Positions 9,756 through 18,542 of a stretch of 64,000 bases of DNA are shown here, in pieces. Every line of letters begins with the position of its first letter. The stretch's first letter is position 1. This DNA is from Calorimonas adulescens (GTDB lineage Bacteria; Bacillota; Thermoanaerobacteria; Thermoanaerobacterales; UBA4877): contig NZ_VTPS01000013.1 in the NCBI RefSeq assembly GCF_008274215.1, positions 21,493-85,492 of the forward strand, given 5' to 3'. Both the position numbers and the translations under genes were made by a program. A model generated the notes under the pieces. It was not told the origin of the DNA, made no database searches, and was given only the letters and a program-made list of their open reading frames with translations.

Positions 9756-9783
9756 AAATACATCCCGTCCATAAGACAATAAC

Positions 9784-9798
9784 GCATATTTCATGCCA
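9784..9798 (-). promoter_or_regulatory. sigma-54-like promoter upstream of the acoA remnant
   Basis: Minus strand TGGCATGAAATATGC: a -24 TGGCAT, five bases, then ATGC at -12. It differs by one base from the promoter at 31227-31242 (TGGCATGAAATTTGC). The invariant GG and GC are kept at the right spacing. It lies about 30 bp before the truncated acoA start and may still drive the intact aco operon through the scar; the weak -12 T could also mean it is vestigial. Confidence 0.45.
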
Positions 9799-9853
9799 TA
9801 TCGCTTAAAACCTGAGTGGGAGCAAACATGCCCCCACCTTTTGTACCGCAAAT

Positions 9854-11146
9854 CTATCCAATAAGCTGATCCTGCAACTTTCTCAACTGGGTTATTATAG
9901 ATTGGTCATCAAGCTCAACGTCCTCATATGTTATTACCTCCCCCTCCTTAATATCCCTTAACACCATCGTCTTTTTGTTTACCAGGCCTATCGGCAGAGC
10001 ATTCATCTCTTTTGCCTTCTCATGGGTTTCTATCATTCCATATATTGTATACATGCCAATCCCGTCCAAGTACTCTCCAGCCTTTAAATCTCTTTTTGCC
10101 ACTGCTACCGTATCAGAATATGGTTTTCCAGCAGGTGCTATTGTAGGCTCATGATATACGCAGGCCCTCACTGCAGAAATCGGAGTCTCAATGCTTGTCA
10201 GATGATACGGCCTGTATAGAAGGTAGTTTGGCCCGTCACCCATCTTCAGATACTTAAGTTCGTCATTTATAGCCTTCAGCGGAGCCCTTACTATAACAAA
10301 CACGCCGGGAGCCACACCGTTTACATATTCAACCACATGGTAGTTATTTAATACTCCACCTTCTTCTTTCAGTCTTAATACCTCTGTAAGATTATCCCAG
10401 TTGCCCGATGCCCCGTGCATACCAGGTATGTCAGGCAGAAAACCAGTAGCGTTGGACACGGCCGTCATTTCAACCATTGTCTTTGTGCCATCCACAAAGG
10501 ATGCAAGCATCTTCGGATTTGCACCCTCTATCTTTGCCCTTTCTACCTGAGAATCCGGGGTTGCGTGCCTGTTTACGGGATTGTTTTTACCCTTGCCAAC
10601 CACGAGGACCTCAAAACCAAGTCCATCAACAAAGTCGTACAGTTCTTTTACAGCTCCCGGTTCATCGCCTGCAGATACCGTATAGACAACACCTGCGCTG
10701 TCTGCCATTTTCTTTAGAAGAGGCCCTACGGTGACGTCAGTCTCTACATTCAACATTACAATGTGTTTTCTGTTCATAATGGAGTCATAGGCCAGGCGTG
10801 CCCCCACCTCAGGTACACCAGTGGCGTCTATGACAACATCAACGGCAGGTGTCCCCGTTACGATTGTGCTGTCGGCAGTTGCCACATAATAGCCACTCTC
10901 TATTGCCTCCTGCGCCTCTTTAACACTCTCAACAACTTTAATATCTTCATCCTTCACTCCTGCCAGCCTGTAGGCATTTATCACATTTTCCAGTGCAATA
11001 TCAGATACCAGGCAAGCCCGTATACCCTTCATCAAAAACATCTGGCTTACCATTCCCCTGCCCATCTGTCCGGCGCCAACCAGGCCTATTTTAATGTACT
11101 TTCCTTCTTCTTCCATTTTCCTTAAGTGATAATTCAGGTTTAACAA
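9854..11146 (-). CDS. homoserine-dehydrogenase-like NAD(P) oxidoreductase with C-terminal SAF domain
   Basis: About 430 residues. N-terminal Rossmann motif IGLVGAGQMGRGM, then the middle domain containing SAGDEPGAVKELYDFVDGLG, and a C-terminal SAF-like domain (KRDLKAGEYLDGIG, VLRDIKEGEVITYEDVEL). This domain pairing is the 'predicted homoserine dehydrogenase with SAF domain' family, often found with sugar or polyol transporters. A TTG at 11146 with AAGGAGAGG upstream fits best; a longer frame would overlap srlB. As last gene of the glucitol-PTS operon it occupies the place of the usual sorbitol-6-phosphate dehydrogenase. The substrate is unknown. Confidence 0.85.
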   Translation of the reverse strand: MLNLNYHLRKMEEEGKYIKIGLVGAGQMGRGMVSQMFLMKGIRACLVSDIALENVINAYRLAGVKDEDIKVVESVKEAQEAIESGYYVATADSTIVTGTPAVDVVIDATGVPEVGARLAYDSIMNRKHIVMLNVETDVTVGPLLKKMADSAGVVYTVSAGDEPGAVKELYDFVDGLGFEVLVVGKGKNNPVNRHATPDSQVERAKIEGANPKMLASFVDGTKTMVEMTAVSNATGFLPDIPGMHGASGNWDNLTEVLRLKEEGGVLNNYHVVEYVNGVAPGVFVIVRAPLKAINDELKYLKMGDGPNYLLYRPYHLTSIETPISAVRACVYHEPTIAPAGKPYSDTVAVAKRDLKAGEYLDGIGMYTIYGMIETHEKAKEMNALPIGLVNKKTMVLRDIKEGEVITYEDVELDDQSIITQLRKLQDQLIG

Positions 11147-11147
11147 T

Positions 11148-11513
11148 TTATATCCTCTCCTTGTCATATATTTTTATCCGGCTTCCCACCTTAATATCAG
11201 GTATTTCTCCATCAACCCTGACATCACCCGGCAGGAGTCCGGTGTTGTTATCGAATTTTAAACAGCAGTGCCCAAGTAAAGCAAGATTTTTATTAACCTC
11301 GTCTCCAACATCCAAAATCACATAATCACACTCATCAATCCTTAAGATGTCCCCTGGCCTGACCTCGGCATTTAACTCTTCCTTAGTGTGCAAAACAGAT
11401 ATCTCTGCCAGTTCTTTGGGGGCATCTTCATTAAAGATTATCAATATATTGGCTTCCTTTAATTCACTTACCTGTTCCCCAACTGCAGTTACTGTAGTCA
11501 GATACTTTACCAT
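11148..11513 (-). CDS. srlB: PTS glucitol/sorbitol-type EIIA
   Basis: 121 residues of the EIIA-Gut family, with the conserved segments VLHTKEELNAEVRPGDIL and NLALLGHCCLKFD. It receives phosphate from HPr and passes it to the EIIB domain encoded just upstream (srlE). Separate A, BC and C polypeptides, as here, are the norm for glucitol PTS systems. Confidence 0.93.
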   Translation of the reverse strand: MVKYLTTVTAVGEQVSELKEANILIIFNEDAPKELAEISVLHTKEELNAEVRPGDILRIDECDYVILDVGDEVNKNLALLGHCCLKFDNNTGLLPGDVRVDGEIPDIKVGSRIKIYDKERI

Positions 11514-11570
11514 CTTGCCCCTCCTATAAAATATTTTGGGAGAGCGTTTTCGCTCCCCCTCATGTGCTAT

Positions 11571-12557
11571 CTAAAACAGACCAAAACTGAATGCATATGC
11601 AATGAGAACAGCAATCGGACCTGTAAACTGCCTTGAAATCAAAACGGCACTGACACCTATGCTGGTGGTCTCCGGTTTGGCTTCACCAAGAGATAAACCT
11701 ACAGGTACAAAGTCGCAACCAACCTGAGGGTCAATGGCAAACAGGGCAGGCAGTGCAAACTGCGGTGGTATATGGCCTCTACCTATCTCTACACCAACCA
11801 GCACCCCTATAACCTGGGCTATGACTGCCCCAGGCCCAAGCAACGGCGACAGTAAAGGAAATGCACATATCACAGAAATTACAAGCAGCCCGACCAGCGT
11901 ACCGGCAAGAGGTGCTATAAGGTTTGCCAGTGCGTTGCCGACGCCTGTGGCCGTGATTATACCTATTATTGTAGCAACAAAAGCCATAAACGGTATTATA
12001 TTTCTTATCAACTGATCTATGGTCTGCCTTCCCGCCTGGTACAGGGTACCAACAAAGCCGCCCATGGTTCTGCCGAACTTCTCAATTATATTTCCCTGGG
12101 GTACTTGATTTGCCGGCCTGGCCTGTGATGTGGCTGCCTCGAAAACAGACTTTTCTGATTTTCCCTCTCCAGCTACCTCTTCAGGGGTTTCATCCACAGA
12201 TATAATATTTTCCTCTTTGACACCGGATACATATACATCCTCCTTAATGTATTCAGCAAGAGGTCCTACCTGTCCTACAGGCGTGAGATTAACTGTTGGA
12301 ATCCTTTTCTTTGGGTATACTCCACACCTGGCAGTCCCCCCGCAGTCTATCACCACACAGCATATTTCGTTTTCTGGAACAGCACCCTTAAAACCATCTA
12401 CTGCAGTGCCACCTGTCAGTTCTGCAATTTTCTTTGCAACAGGGTGTATCCCACCACCTGTAACAGATACAATCCTATCCTTGCCAACGGACGGCATTAT
12501 AACAAGGGGGCCGCCCCATCCTCCATTCCCCTTTTCAATACGGACTGCTCTATACAC
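11571..12557 (-). CDS. srlE: PTS glucitol/sorbitol-type EIIBC
   Basis: 328 residues. The N-terminal cytosolic EIIB-Gut domain (about 1-120) has the phosphorylatable cysteine region IDCGGTARCGVYPKKRIPT. A hydrophilic linker (about 125-160) leads to several membrane segments from about residue 180 (NIIPFMAFVATIIGIITATG, LVGLLVISVICAFPLLSPLL). It works with srlA (EIIC2) to import and phosphorylate a hexitol-like substrate. Normal length. Confidence 0.94.
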   Translation of the reverse strand: MYRAVRIEKGNGGWGGPLVIMPSVGKDRIVSVTGGGIHPVAKKIAELTGGTAVDGFKGAVPENEICCVVIDCGGTARCGVYPKKRIPTVNLTPVGQVGPLAEYIKEDVYVSGVKEENIISVDETPEEVAGEGKSEKSVFEAATSQARPANQVPQGNIIEKFGRTMGGFVGTLYQAGRQTIDQLIRNIIPFMAFVATIIGIITATGVGNALANLIAPLAGTLVGLLVISVICAFPLLSPLLGPGAVIAQVIGVLVGVEIGRGHIPPQFALPALFAIDPQVGCDFVPVGLSLGEAKPETTSIGVSAVLISRQFTGPIAVLIAYAFSFGLF

Positions 12558-12571
12558 AATTCTCCTCCTCT

Positions 12572-13099
12572 CTATATTTCAATCCCTTGCTGTCTCATCA
12601 TCCTCAAAGTAAGTCTTTCTGTCACAACACCACGTATGAATATTACTATTATGCCTACTATAAAGTATCTTACGGCCAGGCCACCTATAGAAAGCCCCAG
12701 TTGCTGTATCCCCTGGGCGATTCCCATGTAGACAAAGAGCTCAGCAGGATTGGCATGGGGAAACAGACCGGTTATAGGGTGACAGAAAGAAACTGCAGCA
12801 TCATAGAATGCAGGCTTGTACTTTTCAGGTAGGAACCTTCCAAAGGTATAAGCCATGGGGTTGGTTAAAAAGAACATGGCCATAATAGGCATTACTGTAT
12901 ACCTCAATATGGTATATCTGCCGGCAGCCTCTCCCCACCTGTTAACCCTTTCCTCACCAACAAACTTGACCAGGGCATTGACAGCAGTCATCAGGGTTAC
13001 CAGGGTCGGAACTATCCCACTTAAAAATCCAACAAATGTCTTTCCACCTTCCTGAAATACACCAATAAAACCCTGTGCAAAATTTGCCAACACATCCAT
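12572..13099 (-). CDS. srlA: PTS glucitol/sorbitol-type EIIC2
   Basis: 175 residues, mostly membrane-spanning, matching the EIIC component of glucitol permeases (FLSGIVPTLVTLMTAVNALV, FFLTNPMAYTFGRFLPEKYK, GLFPHANPAELFVYMGIAQG). Ends with a short basic tail. It lies 15 bp upstream of srlE. Confidence 0.94.
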   Translation of the reverse strand: MDVLANFAQGFIGVFQEGGKTFVGFLSGIVPTLVTLMTAVNALVKFVGEERVNRWGEAAGRYTILRYTVMPIMAMFFLTNPMAYTFGRFLPEKYKPAFYDAAVSFCHPITGLFPHANPAELFVYMGIAQGIQQLGLSIGGLAVRYFIVGIIVIFIRGVVTERLTLRMMRQQGIEI

Positions 13100-13156
13100 T
13101 AAAAACCCTCCCTTATAATAAAATTAGCCGGGGTAAAATTATCCCGGCCCGTGGCC

Positions 13157-13306
13157 CTACACTGTATTCTGTCTTTTCCTTGCAGTCTTTTCTTTTTTCT
13201 CGATAGTAATTATGAAGTCATCATTCTTCCCCTCTACCACCACCTTTTTATAATCGAAAAGCTGATATATTTTACTCCCTGGAGTCAACCTGGGTAATTT
13301 CTCCAT
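13157..13306 (-). CDS. small basic protein of the glucitol PTS operon
   Basis: 49 residues starting MEKLPRLTPGSKIYQLFDYK and ending in a Lys/Arg-rich tail. The ATG at 13306 has an ideal AAAGGAG nine bases upstream, which argues for translation and rules out the longer frame beginning inside gutM. It overlaps the end of gutM by 35 bp in another frame. No family is recognised. Position between gutM and srlA suggests a role in PTS assembly or regulation; this is inference. Confidence 0.65.
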   Translation of the reverse strand: MEKLPRLTPGSKIYQLFDYKKVVVEGKNDDFIITIEKKEKTARKRQNTV

Positions 13307-13676
13307 AAGCACATTCTCCTTTATTGAGAGATAAACTGGATAGCGCTTTTTCAAAGGCCCTGCCAACAGCCCCCTTTAATCCGTCTTTACACTCCTCATC
13401 AAAAATATTTTTGCCAATCAAGGATTCAAACTTTTTGAACCTGGCCATTACTGTAATTCCATTTAATAACCTGCAATCAGAAATATTAAATTTCTCGTCT
13501 ATCGACATTACCAGTATTGCTCCCTTTGAGAGATAGCCCCTCTGGGCTCCGATAAGGAGTCTACCTTGTTTAGCCAGTTCCATACTTGTCCTCTGATAGT
13601 CTTTAATCTGAAAATACGTTAGAATAGACTGTATAAGCCATACAACTCCTATGACCAAAAGCAATTTAATCCACAT
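13272..13676 (-). CDS. gutM: glucitol operon activator-like protein GutM
   Basis: 134 residues with one N-terminal membrane segment (KLLLVIGVVWLIQSILTYFQ) followed by a cytosolic domain with QRTSMELAKQGRLLIGAQRG, typical of GutM. The start overlaps the sorC stop (TGATG). Members accompany glucitol PTS operons; the Escherichia coli homologue activates gut transcription, while how a membrane-anchored form acts is not settled. Confidence 0.85.
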   Translation of the reverse strand: MWIKLLLVIGVVWLIQSILTYFQIKDYQRTSMELAKQGRLLIGAQRGYLSKGAILVMSIDEKFNISDCRLLNGITVMARFKKFESLIGKNIFDEECKDGLKGAVGRAFEKALSSLSLNKGECAYGEITQVDSRE

Positions 13677-14617
13677 CAGGATACCCCCTTTATTAATTCC
13701 CCGGCTGTCAAATTATCTGTAACAATAATATCTATATATCCACCCTTCAATGCCCCTAAAATTGACAGTACCTTTTCCTTTCCACCTGCCACGCCCACCA
13801 CTGTATTAATATCCTTCAGTATATGAAGTGGTATCCCAATAACCCTGTCATTTATATCCACATCGCACGGATTCCCATCTCTATCAAAGAACCTTGAGCA
13901 GAGGTCCCCTATTGCTCCTGCTTCCTTTAAAAGTTTTATTTCACTCTCGCCAAAATACCCACTGGCAAGCATTGTCGAAGATTCTATAGGCGCACCAATT
14001 CCCACAACAGCTATATCCGCATTAGCTGCTGTGTCCAGCACTCTTTTAACGTTAGTATCTGACAGAATACTTTTCTTGACATCCATCCTATCCACGAAAG
14101 CCGGCGCATGGAGGAGCTGCCATTTGCCCCCAAATGCTTTTGCAAACTCTGTTGTAATATTATTGCTATGCACATCATAGTTCACCTGACCTATCCCTCC
14201 AACCATAGGCACAAAAAGTGCATCAGGCGTATATTTCTGCTTTATAAATGGTGGAATTGATGCAAGCGTTGTCCCCCATGACAGGCCAACGATATCTTTA
14301 TTCTTTATTATCCGCATCAGGAGTGCTGCTGCTGCTTTGCCCAGCTCTCTTTTCAATATGCCCTGTTCTTCATTTTGATATTCTATAACAATTGCCTCTT
14401 TTAAACCAAAGCGTTTTTCAAGCGCTTCTTCCAGATTAGAATAGCCATAACTGCTATTTATCTTAATCTCAACGATCCCCTCTTCTCTTGCTTTTTTTAG
14501 CAACCTGGAAACCGCTGGCCTTGATATATTTAACTTCTTAGAAATCTCATCCTGCGTAAGATTATCGCCATAATAAAGTGTAGATATTTTAATAAGTAGT
14601 CTGAGGTTGTCCTCCAA
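13676..14617 (-). CDS. SorC/DeoR-type sugar-responsive transcriptional regulator
   Basis: About 313 residues. N-terminal helix-turn-helix (DNLTQDEISKKLNISRPAVS) and C-terminal SorC sugar-binding domain (VGLSWGTTLASIPPF, DALFVPMVGGIGQV, VVGVAGGKEKVLSILGALKG). A TTG at 14617 is preferred because AAAAGGGG lies about 9 bases upstream; an ATG at 14641 would add 8 residues and sit inside an operator-like repeat. It is the first gene of the glucitol-type operon, so it probably controls itself and the PTS genes in response to a phosphorylated sugar. Confidence 0.92.
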   Translation of the reverse strand: MEDNLRLLIKISTLYYGDNLTQDEISKKLNISRPAVSRLLKKAREEGIVEIKINSSYGYSNLEEALEKRFGLKEAIVIEYQNEEQGILKRELGKAAAALLMRIIKNKDIVGLSWGTTLASIPPFIKQKYTPDALFVPMVGGIGQVNYDVHSNNITTEFAKAFGGKWQLLHAPAFVDRMDVKKSILSDTNVKRVLDTAANADIAVVGIGAPIESSTMLASGYFGESEIKLLKEAGAIGDLCSRFFDRDGNPCDVDINDRVIGIPLHILKDINTVVGVAGGKEKVLSILGALKGGYIDIIVTDNLTAGELIKGVS

Positions 14618-14634
14618 AAACAACCATCCCCTTT

Positions 14635-14667
14635 TGAACATTTGTTCAGTATGATTTCATTTGTTAA
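14635..14667 (-). promoter_or_regulatory. operator-like repeats for the SorC-type regulator
   Basis: Two copies of CATTTGTT(C/A)A (14639-14648 and 14658-14667) are spaced 19 bp, about two helical turns. The first is half of the perfect palindrome TGAACA-TT-TGTTCA (14635-14648). Both lie between the promoter and the sorC start, a position suited to autorepression. Confidence 0.55.
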
Positions 14668-14671
14668 GTAA

Positions 14672-14700
14672 ATTATAGTATGATATAATTTATTTGTCAA
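14672..14700 (-). promoter_or_regulatory. sigma-A promoter of the sorC-gut operon
   Basis: On the minus strand TTGACA, 17 bases, TATAAT: a perfect consensus promoter about 55 bp before the sorC start. Transcription would begin near 14665, inside the operator repeats. Confidence 0.8.
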
Positions 14701-14841
14701 CATAGAGTTTTAAAAAAATTTTTATAATATGTTAATTATTTAACGTGGTCTTTTTTGTGGAAAAATATCTTTAAGACCATTATAAAACCTTTTGAAAAAG
14801 TAATTGGCATGATTATTGCTAAGAAAAGAGAGGGGATGATT

Positions 14842-17718
14842 ATGGAACAAAAACTTTTAGAACTCATTAAAAATGAAGACAAGAAAAACCCTATGACCGA
14901 TGAAGAACTGTCAGCAAAGTTAAAAATGAGGAGGGACGAGGTAACAGAGTTAAGATTAAAATTAAACATTCCAGACTCAAGAGAAAGAAGAAAGCCATAT
15001 ATCCTTACTGAAATGAGAAAGATTATAAATCAAAACCCTTCAGTATCCGACAGGGAATTAACAAGGATTCTAAATGTAGAAGGTTACAACGTTTCCCGTA
15101 CAGCAGTGACAAAACTGCGGTCATTAATAGATTCAGAGGAAACGGTTAAACCCGAAAAAACAGCATCTCCAAATTTAGATCCTTTTTCATCAATAATCGG
15201 ATATGATGGCAGTTTGAAAATGCAGGTGCAGCAGGCAAGGGCTGCTGTTATGTACCCGCCGCACGGGCTTCATACATTGATAGTAGGGCCAACAGGTGTA
15301 GGTAAAAGCCATCTGGCCGAAGCTATGTACAGATTTGCCTTAGAATCAGGCAAGTTTCAAAAAAATGCGCCCTTTATAGTATTCAATTGTGCCGACTATG
15401 CAGACAATCCACAGCTGTTACTATCACAGCTCTTTGGACATGTGAAGGGTGCTTTTACTGGTGCAGACACAAACAAGGATGGGCTTATAGAACGAGCTAA
15501 CGGCGGCATATTATTTCTCGATGAGGTGCACAGGCTTCCACCCGAAGGTCAGGAAATATTGTTTTCTATATTGGATTACGGCAGATATCGCCGATTAGGT
15601 GAGGTTGATAATTTAAGGAGTGTTGACGTGCTTATAATAGCAGCCACGACGCAGGATATAGAGTCTTCCCTTCTTCTTACATTCAGAAGAAGGATACCAA
15701 TGGTAATAGAGATGCCCCCACTGGATGTAAGGCCAATATCAGAGAGACTGCAGATTATAAAAAGTTTCCTGGCCAAGGAGGCCACAAGGATTGGTAAAAC
15801 CCTCAAACTCAAACCGGAACCTTTAACAGCCATGCTCCTTTATGACTGTCCCGGTAACATAGGACAGCTTAGGAGCGATATACAGGTTGCCTGCGCCAAG
15901 GCCTTCATAGCGAACCTGAACTCAAAACACGGTGATATAACCATAGGGCTTGAGGACCTTCCGGCACATGTGAGAAAGGGTATGCTCAAAAAGCGCATTA
16001 AGGAAGATCAGATAGGCATCCTAAACCACGAACTGAAGTTTACGCCAAAAGACGAGGTGATAGACAAACTTCCTAAGGAAGAGGAGTATACACTCCCCGA
16101 TGACATATACCTTTATATTGAGGACAGATATGCCGAATTGAGCAACAAAGGCTTGGAACAAAACGATATTAACGAGATAATATCGGGCGAGCTTCAGGTA
16201 AGATTTCAAAACTTTTCTAACAGCTTTTCCAGAGGGTATGCAATAAACAAACAGGACCTCGCCCAAATGGTTGGCGAAAAAATGGTCCATACAGTGGAAG
16301 AGATGTTAAAGGTAGCTGACGCTATGGGATACAAATACAAGGAGGGGCTTATCTATTGTCTTGCAATACACCTTGCGGCAACTGTATCCCGGATAAAAGC
16401 TGGCAAGACCATAGTAAACCCTCAGATGGAAAAGATAAAAAAAGAGTTTGAAAAGGAACTGGCAATATCAGAGGAAATGAGCAAGATAATTGAAAAAGAA
16501 TATGAAATTCATGTGCCTCTTGAAGAGATTGGATATATAGCCCTTTACCTGAAGATGATGTCAAAGAATGACAGCTATGAAGAGCCATCCATAGCAGTAA
16601 TAATTGTCACACACGGGCATGTAGCCAAAGCCATGGCCGACGTTGCTAACGGACTCATGGGTGTAAACCATGCTGTAGGCATAGACATGCCTCTCGACAG
16701 ATCTCCTGAAGAAGCCTTGGAAGAAACATTAGCCGCAGTAAAACGCATGGATGAGGGCAAGGGAGCTTTGCTTCTTGTGGACATGGGTTCTCTCGTAACC
16801 TTTGGCGAGATAATTATGCAGAGGGCAGGAATCCCTACCCGGACTATAGACCGTGTTGATACTGTGATGGCTATAGAAGCTGTCCGTAAGTCTCTCCTTC
16901 CTGATATTACACTGGAAGACCTGGCCGAGTCATTGTCAGAGCCAAAACACAGCACAAGGTACGCAAAATCCGACCCCTTTATTGTAAAGGATAAAGCCAT
17001 TGTAACCCTGTGTCTTACAGGTGAGGGCAGCGCCCAAACCATAGAGAGGTTTATATGCAGCTCTATCCCGGATATAAGGGATCATTATGAGGTTATACCC
17101 CTCGGTTTAACAAAGGAAGGTAATATCGGCAAAATAATAGGAGACCTTCAAAGGCAGTATGAAATTAAAGCTATTATAGGAACTATTTCTCCTGGGGAGG
17201 ATTACAATATTCCTTTTATATCATTGGAAGAAATAATCAATGGGAATGGCATAAAATACTTGAAGAAAATATTAGGCATAAAGTCCCAAGATAATCCACT
17301 ATCTGATTTAATAAAAAAAGAACTGATTACTATCGCCAATGAAGAAACAACAAAAGCATCAATAGTAGATGAAATGGTGGATATGCTGAAAAAACACGGA
17401 TACGTAAACAATGACTTCTTACTTGATGTTTACAAACGGGAACTGATGGGCGCTACCTGCATGGAGGAGGGATGTGCCATACCTCACGGCTTACCTCAGA
17501 ATGTAATTAAACCATGTATTTCCGTATGCGTCTTGAAAAAACCTGTAAAGTGGCTGGAAGGCAATGAGGTCAAAGTGGTTTTCCTTCTAGCGCTGAAAGA
17601 GGATAATCAAGAAGCTTTTGCAGCTTTATATAAAAAAATAAGATCCAAGGGTTTTATTGATAGAATATTCACGGCTGATAATGTAGAAACTATAAGGGAG
17701 GTAATCATTGATGATTAA
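14842..17718 (+). CDS. LevR-type sigma-54 activator with PRD and PTS domains
   Basis: About 958 residues from the ATG at 14842 (GAGGGGA upstream; a TTG at 14755 is less likely). In order: winged-helix region (about 1-110); AAA+ domain with Walker A GPTGVGKS, the sigma-54 contact motif GAFTGA and Walker [17 protein letters not shown]; a PTS-regulation domain (around [20 protein letters not shown]); an EIIA-Man-like domain with [12 protein letters not shown]; an EIIB-like stretch ([17 protein letters not shown]); and a C-terminal EIIA-Fru-like domain with [14 protein letters not shown] phosphorylation of its histidines should gate activity. It probably acts on the sigma-54 promoter at 18205. 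Confidence 0.93.
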   Translation: MEQKLLELIKNEDKKNPMTDEELSAKLKMRRDEVTELRLKLNIPDSRERRKPYILTEMRKIINQNPSVSDRELTRILNVEGYNVSRTAVTKLRSLIDSEETVKPEKTASPNLDPFSSIIGYDGSLKMQVQQARAAVMYPPHGLHTLIVGPTGVGKSHLAEAMYRFALESGKFQKNAPFIVFNCADYADNPQLLLSQLFGHVKGAFTGADTNKDGLIERANGGILFLDEVHRLPPEGQEILFSILDYGRYRRLGEVDNLRSVDVLIIAATTQDIESSLLLTFRRRIPMVIEMPPLDVRPISERLQIIKSFLAKEATRIGKTLKLKPEPLTAMLLYDCPGNIGQLRSDIQVACAKAFIANLNSKHGDITIGLEDLPAHVRKGMLKKRIKEDQIGILNHELKFTPKDEVIDKLPKEEEYTLPDDIYLYIEDRYAELSNKGLEQNDINEIISGELQVRFQNFSNSFSRGYAINKQDLAQMVGEKMVHTVEEMLKVADAMGYKYKEGLIYCLAIHLAATVSRIKAGKTIVNPQMEKIKKEFEKELAISEEMSKIIEKEYEIHVPLEEIGYIALYLKMMSKNDSYEEPSIAVIIVTHGHVAKAMADVANGLMGVNHAVGIDMPLDRSPEEALEETLAAVKRMDEGKGALLLVDMGSLVTFGEIIMQRAGIPTRTIDRVDTVMAIEAVRKSLLPDITLEDLAESLSEPKHSTRYAKSDPFIVKDKAIVTLCLTGEGSAQTIERFICSSIPDIRDHYEVIPLGLTKEGNIGKIIGDLQRQYEIKAIIGTISPGEDYNIPFISLEEIINGNGIKYLKKILGIKSQDNPLSDLIKKELITIANEETTKASIVDEMVDMLKKHGYVNNDFLLDVYKRELMGATCMEEGCAIPHGLPQNVIKPCISVCVLKKPVKWLEGNEVKVVFLLALKEDNQEAFAALYKKIRSKGFIDRIFTADNVETIREVIIDD

Positions 17719-18178
17719 AGACTTCATTAGAGAGGACCTTATACTAAATCCACTGGTTGCGAATAGCTCCGATGAGGCATTGAAGATAATCTCTGATTTG
17801 CTATACAGTAAAAAATATGTAAAAGATAGTTTTTATACGGCCTTGATTGAAAGAGAAAAACATTTCCCTACTGGCCTTTTGATCGACGGCATTAATGTGG
17901 CAATCCCTCATACAGATTGCGTCCATGTAATAAATCCATGCATAGGTGTAGGTGTATTGCAAAAACCTATTAATTTCAAAAACATGGGCAATCCAACTGA
18001 GGATGTGGCAGTGGATATAATCTTTGTCCTTGCACTCAACGAGCCCCATGGGCAAATAGAACTGCTGCGGCAGTTGATGACTCTATTTCAAGACAGGGAA
18101 CTTCTTGAATCAATAAAGTCCGCAAAAAACTCCACAGAGACATATAACGTCATTACCTCATTTGAATCTGTCATTTGA
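17711..18178 (+). CDS. gatA: PTS EIIA, galactitol/fructose type
   Basis: 155 residues of the PTS EIIA type-2 fold. The phosphorylated histidine is in NVAIPHTDCVHVINP, following FPTGLLIDG. The ATG at 17711 overlaps the regulator's stop and has GGGAGG nine bases upstream. It is cotranscribed with the activator, whereas the EIIB and EIIC genes lie behind a separate sigma-54 promoter. Confidence 0.9.
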   Translation: MIKDFIREDLILNPLVANSSDEALKIISDLLYSKKYVKDSFYTALIEREKHFPTGLLIDGINVAIPHTDCVHVINPCIGVGVLQKPINFKNMGNPTEDVAVDIIFVLALNEPHGQIELLRQLMTLFQDRELLESIKSAKNSTETYNVITSFESVI

Positions 18179-18204
18179 CTGTGTTGCACAAAATATGTAA
18201 TCTG

Positions 18205-18220
18205 TGGCATGAAACTTGCT
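18205..18220 (+). promoter_or_regulatory. sigma-54 (-24/-12) promoter for gatBC
   Basis: TGGCATGAAACTTGCT: the -24 TGGCA and -12 TTGC elements at correct 5-base spacing, in the gap between EIIA and EIIB. The predicted start, near 18231, is only about 15 bases ahead of the EIIB ATG, just leaving room for AGGAGGTG. The upstream LevR-type gene encodes the matching activator. Confidence 0.85.
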
Positions 18221-18245
18221 TGTAATTCTTGCAGGAGGTGAGTAA

Positions 18246-18530
18246 ATGAATACAAAAAGAATAATTGTAGCATGCGGTACAGGCATAGCTACATCAACCG
18301 TTGTTGCCACCAAGATTGAGGAGGCAGCAAAGGCAAACGGTATCAGTGTCGATATAAGACAGTGCAAGGTAACTGAACTGGACAGCATGGCCGGTGATGC
18401 AGACCTTATAGTCACCACAACAATTACACAAAAGAAGTACCCGGTACCTGTTATAAATGGCCTGGCCTTCATAACCGGCATAGGTGCAGATAAGGTACTT
18501 GACGAGATAATACAAAAATTAAAAGGTTAA
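18246..18530 (+). CDS. gatB: PTS galactitol-type EIIB
   Basis: 94 residues. The active-site cysteine is in IIVACGTGIATSTVV and the C-terminus has NGLAFITGIGADKVLDEI, both typical of EIIB-Gat. It takes phosphate from the EIIA encoded at 17711 and passes it to the substrate bound by the downstream EIIC. A strong AGGAGGTG precedes the ATG. Confidence 0.94.
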   Translation: MNTKRIIVACGTGIATSTVVATKIEEAAKANGISVDIRQCKVTELDSMAGDADLIVTTTITQKKYPVPVINGLAFITGIGADKVLDEIIQKLKG

Positions 18531-18542
18531 GGGGGATAGAAC

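Noticed and set aside
12130..12612. 160-codon plus-strand frame opposite srlE
   Set aside because: Shadow of the PTS gene; Ser/Thr/Pro-rich antisense composition and no family match.
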